From the IMG/VR virus record IMGVR_UViG_3300030099_007661, positions 7,484 through 30,527 of that record: a DNA stretch of 23,044 bases, one strand, 5' to 3'. Source of the stretch: a virus. Below the pieces are notes generated by a model, which ran no database searches, was not told the origin of the DNA, and was given only the letters and a program-made list of their open reading frames with translations. A program made the translations under genes and the position numbers. Position 1 is the first letter of the stretch. Each line of letters opens with the position of its first letter. Shown here in pieces: positions 8,677-15,633 of this stretch.

Positions 8677-8941
8677 TGTTAATTGTCCTTACTGTTCTCT
8701 TTAATCTGTTAAAGTAATCCGTCAATTGCTCCATATCGGTGTCTGATTTCACCAGCCTGTAAGCCTTTACAGCTAGTCTCATTTCTTCCTTCGAGAGCCA
8801 GCCATTTTCATCATAAGATTCACGTAGGTCTCTTCTTTGTTCTTTGAAGGGTTCCATTGCATCTTCAATGGCAGCAAATTCTTTTACAAAATTGGAAAGG
8901 TGTTCTTCGGTTGTTAGTAGTTTATCATCGTTGGAACTCAT
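8669..8941 (-). CDS. Small helical protein, GapR/DUF2312-like (putative)
   Basis: A 90-aa, all-helical, highly charged protein. The stretch from LSNFVKEFAAIEDAM through LSKEEMRLAVKAYRL (about 15-62) follows the pattern of DUF2312/GapR proteins, which bind overtwisted DNA ahead of forks: a first helix of the type FVxxxxxIExxxxxxKE, a Gly-containing turn, then a helix with basic and aromatic residues. I infer this from pattern only. It is the first gene after a strong promoter and has a good Shine-Dalgarno (AAGGAG, about six bases before ATG 8941), so it is probably made early and in quantity. Confidence 0.55.
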   Translation of the reverse strand: MSSNDDKLLTTEEHLSNFVKEFAAIEDAMEPFKEQRRDLRESYDENGWLSKEEMRLAVKAYRLVKSDTDMEQLTDYFNRLKRTVRTINNV

Positions 8942-8971
8942 TTTTACTCCTTCGTGTTAAGTTCTTTTAAT

Positions 8972-9000
8972 ATGATATTATATTATATCGTAGATGTCAA
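8972..9000 (-). promoter_or_regulatory. Sigma70-type promoter for the GapR-like/GroES-like/thyX/lipoprotein operon
   Basis: On the minus strand a perfect -35 box TTGACA (9000-8995) is followed by exactly 17 bases and a -10 box TATCAT (8977-8972, five of six matches). The predicted transcript begins near 8965, leaving a leader of about 24 bases before ATG 8941. It lies in a 64-base gap just after the IscA-like gene, a natural operon boundary. Confidence 0.75.
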
Positions 9001-9005
9001 GAGGT

Positions 9006-9320
9006 TTAAACAGAAAAACTCTCACCGCAACCACAAGTTCTTTTTGCGTTTGGGTTTAAAAATTTAAATCCAGACTGATTTAATTCATTTACAAAATCTA
9101 TTTGTGTTCCCATCAAATAAAGATAGCTTTTTGGGTCAACATAGATGTTGATACCACAACTCTCTAATATCCGGTCGGTAGGTTCCGGGTTGTCAAACTT
9201 TAAATTATATGTGAATCCTGAGCATCCCCCTCCTCGCACTCCAGCTCTGACACCAGTTTCTTCTTTATCTTCGAGAAGTGCTTTTATCTTCGCCGCGGCG
9301 GATTGAGTTAAAGCTATCAT
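9006..9320 (-). CDS. IscA/ErpA-like (HesB family) iron-sulfur carrier
   Basis: A 104-aa A-type Fe-S carrier protein. The three conserved cysteines are present: C33 in GGGCSGF and C96 and C98 in the C-terminal TCGCGESF. Length and fold pattern match bacterial IscA, ErpA and HesB. Such genes occur in several marine T4-like phages. The start codon shares ATGA with the stop of the ribonucleotide reductase, so the two are translationally coupled. The partner apoprotein is not evident, because a class II reductase uses cobalamin rather than an Fe-S cluster; it may sustain host Fe-S enzymes. The stop codon lies just before the promoter of the next operon. Confidence 0.93.
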   Translation of the reverse strand: MIALTQSAAAKIKALLEDKEETGVRAGVRGGGCSGFTYNLKFDNPEPTDRILESCGINIYVDPKSYLYLMGTQIDFVNELNQSGFKFLNPNAKRTCGCGESFSV

Positions 9321-11179
9321 ACGAACTTCACTTCGCAGGAGCCACCGGCGCAGGCGACCTCACCTTTGAGGTCAGTGTTATCTTCTTCTTCCGTAACCTT
9401 GGTAAGGTCGATACTAGTAAGAGATGCCATAAGCGCTTCGTAAGTTTCTTTCGAACAATCCTCAAATGGTGCTTGTTTATAAGTGTGGTCCGAGAATGGT
9501 AGGACAGATAAGCCATTGTAACTACTACGATTTTCCCACATCCATTCACCAACATCAACCCACTCTGCATCCTTGATGGAGATGGTGGCAGAAATATTAT
9601 GAGTATTTTGACCTTTACGAAAGCCCGGGCGGACCCACTCATCAGTTACATATTTTACTCGCTTTAACAATTGCAAAGCGGACTCAGACCTAAGAATTGA
9701 GCCCTCTGGGGCCTTTTGCGGGATAGAAATAACAGCAGTTGTATGTGGGCTGAAGTATTCGTCCTCAATAAGCTCTGGGTGATTTGCTGCCAGGTGTGCA
9801 TATATTGGTTCATTTTTGCCAACGCGGATGCGGCGGATATAATAATCGTTATGCCAAGCATGGATACCAGAACTGGTACCCAAAGTTAAACTTGTTGTGC
9901 CGGCGGGCTTAACGCAGGTTGTTCTCGCCGCGGGTTTAATACCGATTAACTCTGCAACCCGGGCGTTCTCTTCTTTGACTCGGCTAGCCGCTTCTTTCAT
10001 GTCTAGGGCAAGAATGGCGCCTGAGGCAATGCCTGTCATCGATACGCCGATAAGTGCGTCCCTTTCTGTTGTTCTTCGCCAAACGTCGCGAAGATAGTGA
10101 AAATCTGTGTAGCTGGCCTGTAGGGTGCCGATAAATGCTGCGGCCTTTACTCTTTCGTTCAAGTCTTCTTGGGACTCGACATTTGATACATTCACCTCTG
10201 TGAGGTTACAGAACTGAAATGGCCTAAGGCCAATCTCACAACAAGGGTTTGTTCCCCAGTCTTTATCATTAGAAAAGTAGAAGCCAGGCTCACCAGCACC
10301 AGATGCCTTCACTCTATCCCACAAGTCCATAAAATATTCTCTATCAATCTTATGGCGAAGAAGGACGACAGAGTTGTTTGCCCTACCGCGTTGGGGGTTG
10401 GTTTCCCACCAATTGCCAGTCTTTGCAGCAATCATATCCTCGTCATCAGCCGAGAATAGTGAAATCAGAGCTGCACGGCGGATGCCGCCGGCTAAGACGG
10501 CATCTGCAATATGACAAATTATGTCATGTACCTCGATTGGGGCCAATTTATCCCCGTTGTCCTTCTGAGATAACATTCCCTCTAATTTCACTAAACACTC
10601 ACGTAGTGGTTGCGGCCCGGGGGCCTTGCCCCCAGAAGTAATGAGTGCTGCGCCTTTTGGGCGGATATCTGAATAATCGAAGCGGAGGCGAGAGCCCCCA
10701 TTGAAGTATGAGCGCACCAAAGCCTTTACTGCGTCAGCCCACCCTTCAATTGAGTCATTTACAAGAAAGCGGCGTGTTCTCTTTGGGTTTGGTTTTGTAA
10801 TCTCTGGCAGCTTTTCTACATGGTGCTTTTGCACGCTGTAGCCAACACCAGTGCCTCCAAGTAACAAGAACATTGCCTCTCCAAAGCAGCGCCAGTCGTC
10901 TGCTGGCATGAATGCACAATTAAAAATTCGATTCGGTGCAACCTCGATGGGCTTGCCCCCAAACTGCATCGAACGCATTGATGGCAACACTTTCCTATCA
11001 AAAACCATCTTGTAGGCTTTTCTTATCTGAAGTTCAAGTTCTGGGAAATTTTTTAGATGCATATTCATGTTTCTGGTGACTAATTCGTTCCAGGTTTCTC
11101 TTCTCTTCTCACTCTCCAAGTATCTTGCATACTTCATATGCACTGTAATTTCAGATAATATCTTGTTCGATAGCTTCAT
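9317..11179 (-). CDS. nrdJ: Adenosylcobalamin-dependent (class II) ribonucleotide reductase
   Basis: A 620-aa class II reductase resembling monomeric RTPR, which reduces ribonucleotides using coenzyme B12. By comparison with Lactobacillus leichmannii RTPR, C88 (FNCAF) and C324 (FCNLTE) are the redox pair, C313 (NPCCEIGL) the thiyl-radical cysteine and E315 the catalytic acid; the 11-residue spacing from C313 to C324 is conserved. The C-terminal tail has a CAGGSC pair (610-615) for re-reduction by thioredoxin. It is about 120 residues shorter than the roughly 740-aa RTPR, suggesting a trimmed allosteric or peripheral region; no N-terminal ATP-cone is seen. ATG 11179 directly follows the helicase stop codon. 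Activity would depend on host cobalamin. Confidence 0.95.
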   Translation of the reverse strand: MKLSNKILSEITVHMKYARYLESEKRRETWNELVTRNMNMHLKNFPELELQIRKAYKMVFDRKVLPSMRSMQFGGKPIEVAPNRIFNCAFMPADDWRCFGEAMFLLLGGTGVGYSVQKHHVEKLPEITKPNPKRTRRFLVNDSIEGWADAVKALVRSYFNGGSRLRFDYSDIRPKGAALITSGGKAPGPQPLRECLVKLEGMLSQKDNGDKLAPIEVHDIICHIADAVLAGGIRRAALISLFSADDEDMIAAKTGNWWETNPQRGRANNSVVLLRHKIDREYFMDLWDRVKASGAGEPGFYFSNDKDWGTNPCCEIGLRPFQFCNLTEVNVSNVESQEDLNERVKAAAFIGTLQASYTDFHYLRDVWRRTTERDALIGVSMTGIASGAILALDMKEAASRVKEENARVAELIGIKPAARTTCVKPAGTTSLTLGTSSGIHAWHNDYYIRRIRVGKNEPIYAHLAANHPELIEDEYFSPHTTAVISIPQKAPEGSILRSESALQLLKRVKYVTDEWVRPGFRKGQNTHNISATISIKDAEWVDVGEWMWENRSSYNGLSVLPFSDHTYKQAPFEDCSKETYEALMASLTSIDLTKVTEEEDNTDLKGEVACAGGSCEVKFV

Positions 11180-12559
11180 TTATCCTGCTCCTCCTTGTTC
11201 TCTTTTAAATGATTGGTACTTTTTCTTTAGATTCTCTAGCCTTTCTTTGGAAGACTTCTCCATTATATCGCTGACCGATTCGTTAGTCTGGTTTAAAACC
11301 TTCACTTTTACGCAACTCGTATCCATAAATATGGGATAAACCAAGCCATCAGGTCCGTTTCTATTTTTTGCCACAAAAATGCGACCCTGGTTATTGTTTT
11401 TATCTTCAATAGTCCTTGAGACTGTAAAAATAAAATCTGCCACAAAACACTTATTAAAAGCCTCAGAAATTGACTCCATGGTGATGACTTCTGCGTTTAG
11501 CCCAGACCTGTTCGTTTGTGAGGCCGTCCACACAGGGCATTCAAACTCTTGAGCCATGCCTCTCAATTCTTCGTAAATAGTCTCCAGCTGGTGTCTTTTT
11601 TCATCTCTTTTTGTTGATTCTGGGCGGATGAGGTCACCATAGTCAACGATTATCATATCAGGAGAAAAATCTCTCCTTCTTAATTTATCAATATGGTTCC
11701 TAATGGTCTGAATGGAAGCTGACCGTGTTGGGTACTCCTTTACAATCAGCTTTCCTGACAGGTCTTTTATTTCATCATATATCTTCTCTTTGAAGACGCT
11801 GAGATTTTTCAGCTCTACGCCTGTGATGGCTGAGTCGTACCTTCCTGCTACTATGGTGTCTCCAAGCTCCAGAGTATAGTGAAGGACGTTCTTACCTGCC
11901 TTAATTGCTTGAGCGCCTAAATGAACAAGAACCATCGACTTTCCGGCGCCAGTAGGCGCCACCACAACTCCTAATTCACCTTTACCCAGGCCGCCCTTCG
12001 CGATGTCGTCTATTTGCTTCCATCCGGTTGTTATTGGGTTTCTAGCCTTTATTTCAAAACGCTTCTCAAAGTCAGCCAGATATTCATAACCCAAAGTGTT
12101 ATCTGAGCCTAATTTTAGTGCTCCGTCGATAATCTTGGACACCTCGTCAAAAGAAGAGGACTTAATCAAATCAACTGACTTAATCAGAGCTTCTTTCAAT
12201 TTTTGCTTTTTGCAGAAATCAAGTGCAGTATCTTTGATATAATCAGCACTATTCGGTATCTTCCCATTTGCGAGTACTCTCGCGTAATATTCTCGTATTC
12301 TAACTTTGACCGACTCTGCTTCGCCATCCAAACCTGTTCGTATGATGGAATGCATAATATTAGATGTGGGGTGGACTCCATACTTTTTCCTATAATCCTT
12401 GATTTTTTTAACAAACACTCTAAGATGTTTGAGTTCCAAAAAGCCCAGGTCTAGCACTTCAAACATCTGGTCTGCAAACGCTCTATCGTTTAGTACAAGA
12501 TGGCACAAATCTTCTTGAAATGATTTTCCAAATTTTGAAAAACTAACTGTGACTTCCAT
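11180..12559 (-). CDS. dnaB: Replicative DNA helicase, DnaB/gp41 family
   Basis: A 459-aa hexameric RecA-fold helicase that would unwind the fork 5'-3'. The N-terminal helical region (1-150) corresponds to the DnaB/gp41 collar. The motor domain has Walker A APTGAGKS at 201-208, catalytic E231 in YTLELG, Walker B MIIVDYGD at 302-309 (D306), the sensor-like SQTN at 347-350 and the KNRNGPDG loop at 398-405 holding the trans arginine region. Length is close to T4 gp41 (475 aa). The C-terminal 40 residues are charged and may contact a primase or loader. No primase is seen in this window. It starts at ATG 12559 after a purine-rich AAGAGAG and is the first of three tightly joined genes (helicase, nrdJ, IscA-like). 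Confidence 0.94.
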   Translation of the reverse strand: MEVTVSFSKFGKSFQEDLCHLVLNDRAFADQMFEVLDLGFLELKHLRVFVKKIKDYRKKYGVHPTSNIMHSIIRTGLDGEAESVKVRIREYYARVLANGKIPNSADYIKDTALDFCKKQKLKEALIKSVDLIKSSSFDEVSKIIDGALKLGSDNTLGYEYLADFEKRFEIKARNPITTGWKQIDDIAKGGLGKGELGVVVAPTGAGKSMVLVHLGAQAIKAGKNVLHYTLELGDTIVAGRYDSAITGVELKNLSVFKEKIYDEIKDLSGKLIVKEYPTRSASIQTIRNHIDKLRRRDFSPDMIIVDYGDLIRPESTKRDEKRHQLETIYEELRGMAQEFECPVWTASQTNRSGLNAEVITMESISEAFNKCFVADFIFTVSRTIEDKNNNQGRIFVAKNRNGPDGLVYPIFMDTSCVKVKVLNQTNESVSDIMEKSSKERLENLKKKYQSFKREQGGAG

Positions 12560-12609
12560 TTTCTCTCTTCTTGTTGTGTGTATTAGGTACTTAGGTTTTG
12601 TTTTTTTGT

Positions 12610-13572
12610 TTATTCCGAAAAGGAAGTAATAATATCATTAAATTTTTGTTCCAAGTCTTGCATATTGACGGTTAAGACTCCGTCTTTTATCATCAATTTC
12701 CGCATTTCGGTTTGGTTGTAGTGTGGCGCATATTCTTCAAAGGTTTCGTCGATTCTGCTTTTACACTGGACTGACATCTGCGGAGAGGAAAGCTGCATGA
12801 TGTTATAGTTCTCTTCTATGATTCTTTCAGAGTCCAAAACACTGCTGTATACCTTTTGCTTGTTTTCCTCTTTCTTACACTCGTGTAGGATATCATCAAT
12901 AAAGCAATCATTATCCTCCTTGAGGAAAGAAAACCGCTTGGCGACTGTACCAAGACCAACACGAGGCACACCAGCAAGGTTGTCGCTTGGGTCTCCAGCC
13001 ATGGCGCGCGCCAAAGCGAAGTTTCTAGGGTGGATACCAAACTTCTCGATTACAGTATTAGTGTTCAATACCTCTTTCTGAATTGGTCTGAATAGCAGGG
13101 TTTTGTTATCTAGCAGTTGAATAAAATCCTTGTCAGCAGATACAATAACCTTTTGCCAGTCCTCAAACATCGAAGAAGACTTGATATATGAGATTACATC
13201 GTCTGCTTCTACTTCTGGTTCCATGAATTGGACCATTGGTGTTTGGTTCAGGTATTCAATGACCCGTAGCTGCTGCCAGAGCTTGTTGTTGTCTGTATCT
13301 TGGGCTGTCATCTCATCAGAGTTCCAATTGACCCTAAGGGGTTTTCTACCCGCCTTGTAATTTTTGTTCATGGCTCTGCGTTTCTTAGAGCCGCCCTTAC
13401 CATCCCATACCACAACAATCATATCAGGGTCGATTTCCCTGGTAATTTTATTCATGATATTTATAAATGTCCTCATGCCGCCAATAGGCTGACCATTAGG
13501 GTTCTTGCTTGGGTCTACAATATAGCCTCTGATAAACTGATTGAATGCGTCGACAATCATTACTCTCTTCAT
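12610..13572 (-). CDS. 5'-3' exonuclease / flap endonuclease (FEN, T4 RNase H-like)
   Basis: A 320-aa structure-specific nuclease of the Pol I 5'-nuclease/FEN family, which removes RNA primers and 5' flaps. The acidic sites are visible: D8 (MIVDAFN), D57 (VVWDG), EADD at 122-125, DKD at 147-149 and the GDPSDN motif at 193-198 followed by the helix-hairpin-helix GVPRVGLGT. Length is near T4 RNase H (305 aa). A four-residue longer frame would use a TTG inside the ribosome site; ATG 13572 sits six bases after GGAG and is preferred. The ribosome site directly follows the U-tract of an intrinsic terminator, so expression needs read-through or an internal promoter. Confidence 0.93.
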   Translation of the reverse strand: MKRVMIVDAFNQFIRGYIVDPSKNPNGQPIGGMRTFINIMNKITREIDPDMIVVVWDGKGGSKKRRAMNKNYKAGRKPLRVNWNSDEMTAQDTDNNKLWQQLRVIEYLNQTPMVQFMEPEVEADDVISYIKSSSMFEDWQKVIVSADKDFIQLLDNKTLLFRPIQKEVLNTNTVIEKFGIHPRNFALARAMAGDPSDNLAGVPRVGLGTVAKRFSFLKEDNDCFIDDILHECKKEENKQKVYSSVLDSERIIEENYNIMQLSSPQMSVQCKSRIDETFEEYAPHYNQTEMRKLMIKDGVLTVNMQDLEQKFNDIITSFSE

Positions 13573-13582
13573 TTTCTTCTCC

Positions 13583-13609
13583 AAAAAAAAGCCCGGCTTA
13601 GAGCCGGGC
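13583..13609 (-). terminator. Intrinsic terminator between the recombinase and exonuclease genes
   Basis: On the minus strand a GC-rich 8-bp stem (GCCCGGCT pairing with AGCCGGGC, loop of three) is followed at once by eight U. It starts 12 bases after the recombinase stop codon and its U-tract touches the GGAG of the exonuclease ribosome site. This is a textbook Rho-independent terminator and would lower exonuclease expression relative to ssb and the recombinase. Confidence 0.92.
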
Positions 13610-13621
13610 AGGGTGTGGGTG

Positions 13622-14758
13622 CTAATCGACTTCTACCGGGGGGTCTTCCGTATCATAGAAGTCATCAGCTTTGCCTTCTCTATTCTTGAATTTCATAATA
13701 ACATCTTCGTCCATAATTGTCAAGACACTTGTTCTAAAGTCTTCCTTCTGAAGTTTTTCAGTCCACATCTTGCGTTGGAACTTCTCTTCCGAGCCGTCAT
13801 TTTTCACAAGCGTAAACCAGGCCCCGGATTGCTTAAGTCTCTCGGATACCTGAATGGCGTCGAACCAACTTTCCTCATCTTGGACACCGATATCCTCGTC
13901 ACCCCAAAGAATCTTGAAGTTACAGGTTCTGCCGGCAGTGCCGAAGCGAGACTTTTCAAGCTTCACCTTAACTTCAGAGCCAACGCGGTAGCCGTTATCA
14001 TCCGTAATAAAGGATGCTTTTGCTTTTCTAGCCGTGAGCCAAACTCGAAGAGAATAAGCATAGGACATAGCTTTGCCTCCCGGTGTGAAATAGGGGGTTG
14101 TCATTGCTTCTGCTGGGGTCCTCGCCGCCATGTTAGTCTTTAATTGATTAAGAACCAGCAACGTCGCATTTGCATCAGCAATAGGAATGGTCAGCTTAGC
14201 CATCCCTTTTGACAGAATCCTTGGCTTTACAGCCATTGATGACTGGGGGTTGAAATCACCCTCCACATCGGAAATTGAAGGTGTCAAGGCTAACGAATCC
14301 CAAATGAATAGCCATTTATTGCCCGTCCCCAATAATTCTTCAATCGTCTCCAGAACAAATTCTACGGATTCCGCCTGAACATACATAAGTCTTTCCAAGT
14401 CGCAGCCGGCGCGCTCGAGAAAACTTGGGTCAAGGGCCGACTCAGAATCAAAGTAAACCACATCAATGCCCATTTTTTGGGCATTTCCAGCCACCTGTGC
14501 TGCCATAAACGACTTGCCTGTCGCTTCTAGGCCTGCAATCTCTGAAATTTTACCAACTGGAATACCTGCGAGTTTACCCTTGCAAATGATTGAGTCAAGC
14601 CACCTTGAGCCCGTGGGAATCCACTCGTTCACCTCTGTTGGGTTATTGTTTTGTAACGAATGGGCAACCTCTCGGCCTGCTTTTTTATTGATAATACTTC
14701 TAACTGAAGCGATGTCGAGAGAGCCTTTTTTTAGTTTTGCAATTTTTGACTTAGCCAA
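13622..14758 (-). CDS. uvsX: RecA/UvsX-family recombinase
   Basis: A 378-aa strand-exchange protein. The core shows Walker A GLEATGKS at 76-83, the catalytic glutamate E106 in FDSESALD, Walker B FIWDSLA with D154, and the L2/DNA-binding region from NQLKTNM (204-210) to YFTPGGKAMSYAYS. The acidic C-terminal tail (DFYDTEDPPVEVD) resembles the regulatory tails of RecA and UvsX. Length is close to T4 UvsX (391 aa). The start is TTG at 14758: GGGGAG lies about eight bases upstream, and no in-frame ATG or GTG exists before the conserved core. It follows the ssb gene by 13 bases and ends at an intrinsic terminator, so ssb and the recombinase form one transcription unit. Confidence 0.95.
   Translation of the reverse strand: MAKSKIAKLKKGSLDIASVRSIINKKAGREVAHSLQNNNPTEVNEWIPTGSRWLDSIICKGKLAGIPVGKISEIAGLEATGKSFMAAQVAGNAQKMGIDVVYFDSESALDPSFLERAGCDLERLMYVQAESVEFVLETIEELLGTGNKWLFIWDSLALTPSISDVEGDFNPQSSMAVKPRILSKGMAKLTIPIADANATLLVLNQLKTNMAARTPAEAMTTPYFTPGGKAMSYAYSLRVWLTARKAKASFITDDNGYRVGSEVKVKLEKSRFGTAGRTCNFKILWGDEDIGVQDEESWFDAIQVSERLKQSGAWFTLVKNDGSEEKFQRKMWTEKLQKEDFRTSVLTIMDEDVIMKFKNREGKADDFYDTEDPPVEVD
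13695..13723 (-). promoter_or_regulatory. Candidate promoter inside the 3' end of the recombinase gene
   Basis: On the minus strand TTGACA (13723-13718) is followed by 17 bases and TATTAT (13700-13695, five of six). It lies within the recombinase coding sequence, about 85 bases before the terminator. Transcripts from here would meet the terminator and then the exonuclease gene, a possible promoter-attenuator pair. Intragenic location lowers confidence. Confidence 0.35.
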
Positions 14759-14771
14759 AATATTTTCTCCC

Positions 14772-15524
14772 CTAAGTGTTTAATAGGTCGTTAAAAGCAG
14801 CCTCGACTGCTGAGGTTTCAGAATTTTCTGTTCCGTACTTTTCAACCTCTGAGTTTCCCTCTCCTGAGCAGAGAAATTGGTCTAAAATGCTTTGCACCTC
14901 TTCGGTTGTTTTTCTTTCAAAAATTTCATCAAAGTTTGGGATAGTCTCTAACAGTTCTGCGCATCGCTCGTCTCCGCCGACTACATCGTCGCAAAGAACT
15001 GTTTTTCTCGGTCGGGGTCGAATGTCTGTTCGTGGAAAGCTTGCGCCGGGCAACTTACCATACATTAGCTTCAAATCGTTTCCAGTTTCCGGGTCGGTGA
15101 TGTCCCCATAATCTGGGTCCAGAACGATAGTGAGTAACTTCTCATATGCCATCTTGCCATATCCCCAAACCTTAATGCCCTCAGACTCCTCACCTCGCAC
15201 TAAGACAGGCGAGAAGAAGCGCTGCTTTGCAAACAAGTCTTTCGCCTGCTTTTTGCTATCTTCGGTACCCTCGTTCCAAAGTTTGTTTGCGAAATCACAA
15301 ACAGGACAGTTATCACCAAAGTTTCTCTTTGGGCACAAAAAGCTTCGTGCATCCCCCACGTTATAGTGGAAGTACCTCTCCTTAAAGGGGTCTCCATCCG
15401 GGGTAGAAACAATTCGAATATTGCTTTCGCCGTCCTCTGGGCGCCAAAAATTATTTCTCTTTCCGTCACCCTTTCCATTAAGCTTATCAAGCTTTGCCTT
15501 CATTGCGTCTAAATTAAGTGCCAT
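14772..15524 (-). CDS. Single-stranded DNA-binding protein, T4 gp32-like
   Basis: A 250-aa ssDNA-binding protein of the gp32 type. The core holds a zinc site with H53, C64, C73 and C76 (His-x10-Cys-x8-Cys-x2-Cys), close to the H64/C77/C87/C90 site of T4 gp32. The basic N-terminus (KLDKLNGKGDGKR) suits cooperative self-association. The C-terminus is acidic with a hydrophobic end, EAAFNDLLNT, the kind of tail that recruits replication partners. It is somewhat shorter than T4 gp32 (301 aa). ATG 15524 has a perfect AGGAGG eight bases upstream. It is the first gene after a near-consensus promoter and a structured leader, so strong and controlled expression is likely. Confidence 0.93.
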   Translation of the reverse strand: MALNLDAMKAKLDKLNGKGDGKRNNFWRPEDGESNIRIVSTPDGDPFKERYFHYNVGDARSFLCPKRNFGDNCPVCDFANKLWNEGTEDSKKQAKDLFAKQRFFSPVLVRGEESEGIKVWGYGKMAYEKLLTIVLDPDYGDITDPETGNDLKLMYGKLPGASFPRTDIRPRPRKTVLCDDVVGGDERCAELLETIPNFDEIFERKTTEEVQSILDQFLCSGEGNSEVEKYGTENSETSAVEAAFNDLLNT

Positions 15525-15598
15525 ATTTATATCCTCCTATGGTCGTGTTGTTTTTTTGCACCTTGGCTATAGCAGGTCGGCAAATATCCCGACCAACT
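15525..15598 (-). promoter_or_regulatory. Structured 5' leader of ssb (possible translational autoregulation)
   Basis: The predicted leader starts with a 6-bp hairpin (GGTCGG at 15594-15589, CCGACC at 15580-15575, 8-base loop). Next comes CCTGCTAT (15576-15569), which can pair with the ribosome-site region ATAGGAGG (15540-15533) with one central mismatch, then an A-rich run. The anti-ribosome-site element overlaps the hairpin arm by two bases, so the two pairings compete. A second CGACC copy lies just before the ribosome site. T4 gp32 represses its own mRNA through a structured leader; a similar role here is inference. Confidence 0.45.
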
Positions 15599-15604
15599 TT
15601 AATA

Positions 15605-15633
15605 ATCATACTATAAAATTAGTTTTCTGTCAA
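15605..15633 (-). promoter_or_regulatory. Sigma70-type promoter for ssb and the recombinase
   Basis: On the minus strand a perfect TTGACA (15633-15628) is followed by 17 bases and TATGAT (15610-15605, five of six). The -35 box overlaps the last codons of the upstream FtsZ-like gene. The predicted start of transcription is near 15598, giving a leader of about 74 bases before ATG 15524. It is the best promoter in the window by position and match. Confidence 0.82.

Noticed and set aside
13541-14143. 200-residue open frame on the plus strand
   Set aside because: It runs antisense through the recombinase gene and the terminator, has no ribosome site or family resemblance, and the opposite frame is clearly a RecA-type protein.
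15524-15531. TATAAATA, the T4 late-promoter consensus, at the ssb start codon
   Set aside because: Transcription would begin inside the coding sequence, and ssb already has a better promoter upstream.
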